Positions 58,130-64,000 of a DNA stretch of 64,000 nt are shown here, in pieces; position 1 is the stretch's first letter; every line of letters starts with the position of its first letter. The translations under genes were made by a program, and so were the position numbers. Location: contig CACKFQ010000002.1 in the NCBI GenBank assembly GCA_902599555.1, positions 62,001 through 126,000 of the forward strand. Direction: 5' to 3'. The notes beneath the pieces were generated by a model. The model saw nothing but the letters and a program-made list of their open reading frames with translations, had not been told where the DNA came from and ran no database searches. This DNA comes from an uncultured Candidatus Actinomarina sp. GTDB lineage: Bacteria > Actinomycetota > Acidimicrobiia > Actinomarinales > Actinomarinaceae.

Positions 58130-58425
58130 TCTTCTTCACCATAAAAAACAAAAAAGTTTTTAAGAGTCTCCTCTACTTCAGATATATCAGATCCTAAATT
58201 TCTATTAAAGTTAACAGTTACGATGTTAGATTGAATAAAAATTGTCTCTATATCATTAGTCTCTTGAAATAACTTTAAAGCTAGCTGACCACTTACATCG
58301 GGTATTAATGATGCTTCAGAAATATTATGGAAAGTCATTCCCTCTTGACCTGAAACAGACCTATTCAAATCAAAAATAATTGTCTTATTTAACTTTGTGC
58401 TTTTAACTTCAATAATTTGCCCCAT
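58126..58425 (-). CDS. Stand-alone Nfu/NifU N-terminal-like domain protein
   Basis: SGQLALKLFQETNDIETIFIQSNIVTVNFNRNLGSDISEVEETLKNFF resembles the Nfu_N pattern (PLA..LF...GV.SVF...DFITV.......W). Confidence 0.5.
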   Translation of the reverse strand: MGQIIEVKSTKLNKTIIFDLNRSVSGQEGMTFHNISEASLIPDVSGQLALKLFQETNDIETIFIQSNIVTVNFNRNLGSDISEVEETLKNFFVFYGEEE

Positions 58426-59822
58426 TACAAATCTCCAATTTCGTGAACTCTTATCAAATTTGTTGCAGCCTCAATATTTGGAGGTGTTCCTGCAACAACC
58501 ACTACTTTATCACCTTTATTGTATTTTTTTTCACTAATTAAAAAGTCATTTGCAGCTTTCAACATCTCTGAAAATGTTTCTTTTCGTTCTATAGGATATT
58601 GGTCTACGCCCCAAAGTAAATTCATTTGATTCAATGTTTTTTTCTTAGTTGAAAATGTAATAATTTCTGCTTTAGGCCTAAAGTTAGAAATTAGCAAAGG
58701 TGTTCTACCTGTTTCTGTAAAAGCGATTATCGAACTAGCATCTATTTCATTTGCCACCTGAACTGCAGCCCTAGCTAAAGTAGTAGTTATTGAGTCTTCC
58801 TTCGAATCTTCTTTTGAAAGTAATGAAGAGGTATCATTTCTAGAATCTGTTTCTTTACAAATTATAGACATAACTTCAACTACTCTATTTGGATTATCGC
58901 CGATAGATGTTTCTGCCGACAGCATTACAGCATCTGAACCCTCAAGTATTGCATTGGTAATATCAGTAACCTCAGCTCTAGTAGGTCTATAAGAAGTTTT
59001 CATTGATTGAAGCATCTCAGTTGCAGTTATAGATATTTTTCCTCGTTTGTTAGCAGCGTCTAAAATTTGCTTTTGAACAAAGGGAACTTGCTCTAGTGGA
59101 AGCTGAACTCCTAGGTCTCCTCTAGCCACCATGACTCCATCCGCAACATCTAAGATTTCATCAATGTTATCTAAAGCAGTTTTTAATTCTATTTTTGCTA
59201 TTACTTTTACATCTTTTGGAATGATTTCTTTAACAAGATTTATATCACTTGCATTTCTAACAAACGAAACTGCAACAAAATCAACATCATGTTCTGATCC
59301 AAATTTAAGATGTTCTTTATCTTTCTCTGTTATAGCTGAGACTGACAGATTAGAGTCTGGAAATGCTACACCCTGATTATCTCTAAGCTCTCCACCAATT
59401 AAGATAAGTGCTTCTAATTTATCATTTTCTTTTTCAACTACTTTAAGTACTATTTGTCCATCATCTATAAACACTCTGTCGTCAACATTTACATCTCTCA
59501 ATAAATTTTCATAATTGATAAAAACAATGTCATTGTTTGATTCAGTTTCAATATTTGTTAAGGTAACATTTTTACTTTTTTCTAAAAAAGTATTCTCAGA
59601 TGAAATACCAGTTCGTATTTTTGGTCCTTGAATATCTTGCATAATTGCAACTTGCTTATTAGATTTTCTTGCCCACGAAATTACATTTTCATGATCCTCA
59701 AGTGTGCCGTGTGAAAAGTTTATTCTTAAAACATTAGCTCCAGCATCTATAATCTTTTTAATTTTGGATTCACTTGATAGGCTTGGGCCCACTGTTGCAA
59801 TAATTTTTGTTTTTCTATCCAT
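58425..59822 (-). CDS. pyk: Pyruvate kinase (start taken at MDRKTKIIATVG, 59822)
   Basis: KIIATVGPSLSSE, RINFSHG, MVARGDLGVQLPLEQVPFVQKQI, TATEMLQSM, EVTDITNAILEGSDAVMLSAET. Confidence 0.95.
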   Translation of the reverse strand: MDRKTKIIATVGPSLSSESKIKKIIDAGANVLRINFSHGTLEDHENVISWARKSNKQVAIMQDIQGPKIRTGISSENTFLEKSKNVTLTNIETESNNDIVFINYENLLRDVNVDDRVFIDDGQIVLKVVEKENDKLEALILIGGELRDNQGVAFPDSNLSVSAITEKDKEHLKFGSEHDVDFVAVSFVRNASDINLVKEIIPKDVKVIAKIELKTALDNIDEILDVADGVMVARGDLGVQLPLEQVPFVQKQILDAANKRGKISITATEMLQSMKTSYRPTRAEVTDITNAILEGSDAVMLSAETSIGDNPNRVVEVMSIICKETDSRNDTSSLLSKEDSKEDSITTTLARAAVQVANEIDASSIIAFTETGRTPLLISNFRPKAEIITFSTKKKTLNQMNLLWGVDQYPIERKETFSEMLKAANDFLISEKKYNKGDKVVVVAGTPPNIEAATNLIRVHEIGDL

Positions 59823-59866
59823 ATTGATTAAATACTTTAATAGCATGGTATAACAAATTTAAGAAT

Positions 59867-60472
59867 ATGAATAGAAAAAATATTATAGGTATCCCAATAA
59901 AAAACCTTGAAGAACCAATGTCTAGACTAGCTAGCACATTAGATAGAAACCAAAGAATTGCCTTACAGATTGGACTTATTAAAAATTTAGCAGAATGTTT
60001 TAGAGGCAAAGAAAATGCTATATTTTTGATTTCAAATGATTCAGAAATAGAAAAATTAGCAAAACAGCTAGAAATAAATTTTTTCAATACAAAATCAGTT
60101 GGTTTAAATAAAGAAGTTATCGAGTTTTCTAATAATTTTAAAAATTACCAAAACTGGATGATATGTCATTCAGATTTACCTTATGTAACAAAATATTTTG
60201 CAAAAACAATAATCCAAGAAATTGAAGGAAGTGAAATTCTAATAGCAAAAAGCAAAGATAGTGGTACTCCATTTATAGCTGGAACTGTTAGCTTTGATGA
60301 GTTTAGGTTTGGAGTTAAAAGTTTTGATAAACATTCAAAATATCTTAAGGAAAATAAGTATAAATATAAACAAATTTTTAGCACTGAATTTACTTTTGAA
60401 CTTGATGAGGAAAGTGACTATCAAAAATTTCTGCTTAACCAACCAAGGTGGTTTAAAAAGCTAACAATTTAG
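59867..60472 (+). CDS. cofC: 2-phospho-L-lactate/phosphoenolpyruvate guanylyltransferase CofC
   Basis: IPIKNLEEPMSRLASTLDRNQRIAL, HSDLPYVT, AKSKDSGTPFI.......FRFGVKSFDKH. Confidence 0.85.
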   Translation: MNRKNIIGIPIKNLEEPMSRLASTLDRNQRIALQIGLIKNLAECFRGKENAIFLISNDSEIEKLAKQLEINFFNTKSVGLNKEVIEFSNNFKNYQNWMICHSDLPYVTKYFAKTIIQEIEGSEILIAKSKDSGTPFIAGTVSFDEFRFGVKSFDKHSKYLKENKYKYKQIFSTEFTFELDEESDYQKFLLNQPRWFKKLTI

Positions 60473-60545
60473 CAGCCCCGACCGGATTTGAACCGGCGTT
60501 TCTGCCTTGAGAGGGCAGCGTCCTAGGCCTCTAGACGACGGGGCC
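60473..60545 (-). tRNA. tRNA-Glu (CTC)
   Basis: Minus strand GGCCCCGTCGTCTAGAGGCCTAGGACGCTGCCCTCTCAAGGCAGAAACGCCGGTTCAAATCCGGTCGGGGCTG; cloverleaf with anticodon CTC. Confidence 0.95.
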
Positions 60546-60549
60546 TCTG

Positions 60550-60621
60550 CTCGGGGAGAAGGACTTGAACCCTCAACGATGGGACCAGAACCCATTGTGT
60601 TGCCAATTACACCATCCCCGA
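60550..60621 (-). tRNA. tRNA-Gln (CTG)
   Basis: Minus strand TCGGGGATGGTGTAATTGGCAACACAATGGGTTCTGGTCCCATCGTTGAGGGTTCAAGTCCTTCTCCCCGAG; anticodon CTG. Confidence 0.95.
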
Positions 60622-60628
60622 AAGGTAG

Positions 60629-60701
60629 CAGCCCCGACCGGATTCGAACCGGCGTTTCTGGGTTGAAAACCCAGCGTCCTAGGCCTCTGGACGACGGGGC
60701 C
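60629..60701 (-). tRNA. tRNA-Glu (TTC)
   Basis: Minus strand GGCCCCGTCGTCCAGAGGCCTAGGACGCTGGGTTTTCAACCCAGAAACGCCGGTTCGAATCCGGTCGGGGCTG; anticodon TTC. Confidence 0.95.
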
Positions 60702-60740
60702 GTATAAATATTAAGAATAAAGTATTTTAATTATTAGTTG

Positions 60741-62051
60741 TTATAATTTTTCGATACTTTCTGCCAACCTGGCAATAGTTGTCTCTTTACCAAGTGCTAA
60801 TATTGACTCAAACAATGGTGGACTAATTTTTGTGCCAGTAACAGCTACTCTTGCAGACTGAAAACCTACTTTAGTTTTTATATCTAATTCTTCTAAAGTC
60901 GCTCTCATCGTATCTTCAATAATATTTAAATTGAAGTCATCTAATGCAATAAACTTATTTCTAATAGCACCTAAGTATTTTTGAGCTTCCTCAGAATTTA
61001 CAGACTTCCAATCTTCATTGTCTACAATAAATGGCTCATCGATTAGAAACTGGACTTGGCCGAAAAGATCGTTCATCGTTTCAATTCTTTCTTGTACAGA
61101 GGGAAATATTTTTAACAACCTATCTTTTTCTTCATTAAATAATTCTCTACTAAGTTGATTCTCAATATTTTGCAGTGAATCCTCTTCAAATTTATTTGGT
61201 GAAGTTGATCTTATATACTGTCCATTTAACCAAAGAAGTTTTTTTTCATCAAAAGTAGCTGAATTTGGTAGTACTTTATTTAAATCAAATTTACTAATTG
61301 CAAAATCACTATCAAAAAGCTCAATATCATCACCTGGTGACCAGCCAAGTAGACAAAGATAGTTGAACATTGCATCATTTAATATTCCCTTTTGACGAAA
61401 TGCTTCAACTGATGTATCACCATGTCTTTTACTAAGTTTTTTACCGTCAGGACCAAATAATAAAGGTAGATGACAAAAATTTGGTATCACTGCGTCTAAG
61501 GCTTCCATAATCAATATGTGCTTGGGAGTTGAAGAAAGTATATCCTCACCCCTCGCAATTATTGTTATTCCATAATCTATATCATCTACTGTAGAGGCAA
61601 GGTGATATGTCGGGGTATTATCAGATCTTAAAATGACAAAATCTTCTACATCTGAAGTTTCAAATGACATATCACCACGTACAAAATCCTTAAATTTAAT
61701 TGTCCTATCACTAGGGACTTTGAATCTAATTGCACCATCATCTTTATAAGCAAGGTCTTTTTCTAAAAGTTCATTTGCTACTTCTCTATATCTATCAAAC
61801 CGTGAAGATTGTTTGTAATCCCCATGCTCTCCACCAACTTCAACACCCTCATCCCAATCAAGTCCTAACCATCTTAGGTTTTCTAGAATGTCTTTTTGAA
61901 ACTCCTCAGTACTACGCTCTATGTCAGTGTCATCAATTCTTACAACAAAAGTGCCTCCATTTGCTTTAGCATATAGCCAGTTGAATAACGCAGTCCTAGC
62001 GTTTCCTATATGAAGGCTGCCAGTTGGTGAAGGGGCAATTCTTAATTTCAT
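60741..62051 (-). CDS. gltX: Glutamyl-tRNA synthetase
   Basis: RIAPSPTGSLHIGNARTALFNWLYAK, RIDDTDIERS, KKLSKRHGDTSVEAFR. Confidence 0.96.
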   Translation of the reverse strand: MKLRIAPSPTGSLHIGNARTALFNWLYAKANGGTFVVRIDDTDIERSTEEFQKDILENLRWLGLDWDEGVEVGGEHGDYKQSSRFDRYREVANELLEKDLAYKDDGAIRFKVPSDRTIKFKDFVRGDMSFETSDVEDFVILRSDNTPTYHLASTVDDIDYGITIIARGEDILSSTPKHILIMEALDAVIPNFCHLPLLFGPDGKKLSKRHGDTSVEAFRQKGILNDAMFNYLCLLGWSPGDDIELFDSDFAISKFDLNKVLPNSATFDEKKLLWLNGQYIRSTSPNKFEEDSLQNIENQLSRELFNEEKDRLLKIFPSVQERIETMNDLFGQVQFLIDEPFIVDNEDWKSVNSEEAQKYLGAIRNKFIALDDFNLNIIEDTMRATLEELDIKTKVGFQSARVAVTGTKISPPLFESILALGKETTIARLAESIEKL

Positions 62052-62052
62052 A

Positions 62053-62829
62053 TTATTTAACTGGATTTATCAGTGTGCCAATAGTCTCTATTTCTATTTT
62101 TATTTCATCACCTGGCTGAACTTTAGAGACTCCTTCGGGAGTACCTGTAAGAACAACATCTCCTGGCAATAGAGTCATAATTGATGAAACAAACTCCAAA
62201 ATTTCACCAACACTAAAAATCATATCTTTTGTATTTCCATCTTGTTTTAGTTCATCATTAACAAAGCATTTAATTGCCAACTCTGGATTCTGCTCAAAAT
62301 TAGTTTGTATTACTGGACCTAAAGGACAAAAAGTATCAAAACTTTTTGCTCTTGTAAAATTACCATTGAATGTTCCATCTTGTCCCTGTAAAACTCTTTC
62401 TGATAAATCGTTGGCAATAGTAAATCCCAGGACACTATCCATCCAATTATCCTTAGTAAGGTTTTTACTGAGTTTTCCAATTACTACTGCTAATTCAGCC
62501 TCATGATCAACATGTTGGCCAATTGGTGGATATATTATTGACTCACCAGTACCAATTACAGATGTTGAAGGTTTATTGAAAAATACAGGATTACTTGGTG
62601 CCGTATAATCATGAACTCCTAGCTCAACAGCATGTTTTTCATAATTTTTTGCAACAGCTGTAACTTTACTTGGTAAAACTGGTGCTAATAACTGAATTTC
62701 ATCAAGACTATACTTTTCTTCAGTAGGCTCCCAAACAACAAGAGGTGAGCCTTCATAGCGAATAATACCTTCATCGGTAAGTTCACCATAAAAGATTTCG
62801 CCTTCAAACTTAGCTCTTACAATCTTCAT
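62053..62829 (-). CDS. Fumarylacetoacetate hydrolase family protein
   Basis: AVAKNYEKHAVELG, VDHEAELAVVIGK, GFTIANDLSER, LLPGDVVLTGTPEGV. Confidence 0.92.
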   Translation of the reverse strand: MKIVRAKFEGEIFYGELTDEGIIRYEGSPLVVWEPTEEKYSLDEIQLLAPVLPSKVTAVAKNYEKHAVELGVHDYTAPSNPVFFNKPSTSVIGTGESIIYPPIGQHVDHEAELAVVIGKLSKNLTKDNWMDSVLGFTIANDLSERVLQGQDGTFNGNFTRAKSFDTFCPLGPVIQTNFEQNPELAIKCFVNDELKQDGNTKDMIFSVGEILEFVSSIMTLLPGDVVLTGTPEGVSKVQPGDEIKIEIETIGTLINPVK

Positions 62830-62847
62830 TATCCAAGTGTAAAAGTT

Positions 62848-63282
62848 TTATAAATTATCAACGTCAATAGTTGAAAATAATTCAGATAAATGTAAACCTT
62901 TTATTGTTTCTTTACCAGCTATTAAGAGATTGTCTTTAGTTAGTAAACCAAGAGAGGCTTCACTTATCTTTAAAACTTTTAAGACTTTTTCAATGTCACT
63001 TTTAGTAGGACCTCTTCCAGCCAATGATGCCTGATAAATTACTAAATTTGAAATAATTTTTGTAATTAACTTTTTCTTATGATGTGAACTCCAAAAATGT
63101 TCATATTTTTTTATTAATTTTAAGGCATAACCACTATCAGGACTTGGTATTGAAAACGCCTCTTCGTATGGATGTTTTAGTGAACTATTTGAGTCTTTTT
63201 TTCCTTGTGATCTTGGAACAGGGAGGTCAGATAGTGTCTGTAATTTGTAATTTGTTTCTTCTATATTTGGTTGCTGGCTCAC
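62848..63282 (-). CDS. Hypothetical protein, 144 aa
   Basis: ORF overlapping the start side of the ilvE-like stop by 4 nt; HHKKKLITKIISNLVIYQASLAGRGPTKSDIEKVLKVLKIS; no family recognised. Confidence 0.6.
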   Translation of the reverse strand: MSQQPNIEETNYKLQTLSDLPVPRSQGKKDSNSSLKHPYEEAFSIPSPDSGYALKLIKKYEHFWSSHHKKKLITKIISNLVIYQASLAGRGPTKSDIEKVLKVLKISEASLGLLTKDNLLIAGKETIKGLHLSELFSTIDVDNL

Positions 63283-64000
63283 TTAACTAATGTTAAATAA
63301 TTATCAGAATTAGCGTTATTTCCATTTACAATTTCAAGATATTTTTTTCTAATTGCGTTTGTAACATCTCCAGGTGAACCGTTTCCTATATTGCTGTTGT
63401 CAACAGATACAACACCAATTACCTCTGTAGCAGTTCCAGTAAAGAAAAGCTCATCTGCACTAAGTAAGTCCTCTTTAGAAATATTTTGTTCAGTTACTTC
63501 AAAATTTAAATTATTAGCTATTTCGATTACTGTTTTTCTAGTAATCCCGCCCAATGCGCCTGTTTCAATAGGAGGTGTAGTTATTTTATTATTCTTAATT
63601 AAAAATAAATTCTGTCCACTACCTTCTGCTACAACATCACCATCACCAAACATAATTGCATCATCATATCCATTGTTTACAGCATCAATTTTTGCAAGTG
63701 TTGAATTCATATAACCACCTACTCCTTTTGCTGTAGGTATAAAACTTTCTGGACTGATTCTTTTCCATTTTGAGATACAGACCTTAACACCATTGTTTCC
63801 AGCTTCGTCTCCAAGGTAAGCTCCCCAACTCCACGCAGAAATAGAGACACATACAGGAACGTCGCTTGGTAAAAGTCCCATTTCGCCCTCACCAAAAAAT
63901 ACTAGAGGTCTTATGTATGCGGACGTTAAATTATTAAGGTGTACAGAATCTTTAATTGCTTGAGTAATTACTTCTTTATCGTATGGGATATTCATGTTGT
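63279..64000 (-). CDS. ilvE: Branched-chain amino acid aminotransferase, 5' end beyond the window
   Basis: YIRPLVFFGEGEMG, AWSWGAYLG, YMNSTLAKIDAVNNGYDDAIMF, EGSGQNLFLI; reading frame open to the window edge. Confidence 0.9.
   Translation of the reverse strand, partial: NMNIPYDKEVITQAIKDSVHLNNLTSAYIRPLVFFGEGEMGLLPSDVPVCVSISAWSWGAYLGDEAGNNGVKVCISKWKRISPESFIPTAKGVGGYMNSTLAKIDAVNNGYDDAIMFGDGDVVAEGSGQNLFLIKNNKITTPPIETGALGGITRKTVIEIANNLNFEVTEQNISKEDLLSADELFFTGTATEVIGVVSVDNSNIGNGSPGDVTNAIRKKYLEIVNGNNANSDNYLTLVK

Noticed and set aside
60507-60707. 66-aa + strand ORF (MRGQRPRPLDDGASARGE...)
   Set aside because: Entirely composed of antisense tRNA sequence (repeated RPRPLDDG from the two tRNA-Glu genes)
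63391-63714. 107-aa + strand ORF inside ilvE
   Set aside because: Shadow of a conserved aminotransferase
1-64000. CRISPR arrays, IS elements, prophage structural genes, rRNA
   Set aside because: No direct-repeat arrays, transposase/integrase/phage structural motifs or rRNA-like segments seen on either strand

Overview
AT-rich, densely packed bacterial chromosome segment with many 1-30 nt gene overlaps. It looks like a streamlined actinobacterial or Acidimicrobiia-like genome. That placement is an inference from three things: F420-linked genes (CofC, Ddn-like, PPOX-F420), inositol-3-phosphate synthase, and a recG-rsmD-coaD-[DivIVA-like]-DUF177-rpmF-plsX-rnc-fpg-smc block. Most of the window is recognisable housekeeping or metabolism: nucleoside salvage and ETF, the DNA repair/ribosome block, Ddl/MurF-like, a large acyl-CoA catabolic region that includes a 4-hydroxybutyryl-CoA dehydratase family protein, a maltose/maltodextrin ABC and GH13 locus, TatA/cytochrome c, K+/H+ antiport, central metabolism, and three tRNAs beside gltX. 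I see no CRISPR array, prophage, IS element or rRNA. The most unusual observations are: (1) an 881-aa SMC with intact ATPase heads but no recognisable hinge or zinc hook; (2) a photolyase/cryptochrome-family protein with the FAD domain first and the antenna (Rossmann) domain last, i.e. a circular permutation, plus a CX2CX5C cluster; (3) a small cassette (38-aa Cys-rich ORF, 173-aa unknown, Rad52/ERF-like annealing protein) close to a RecB/Cas4-like nuclease; (4) a MurF-like ligase whose N-terminal substrate domain is replaced by membrane helices. All calls come from reading the sequence; no database search was run.
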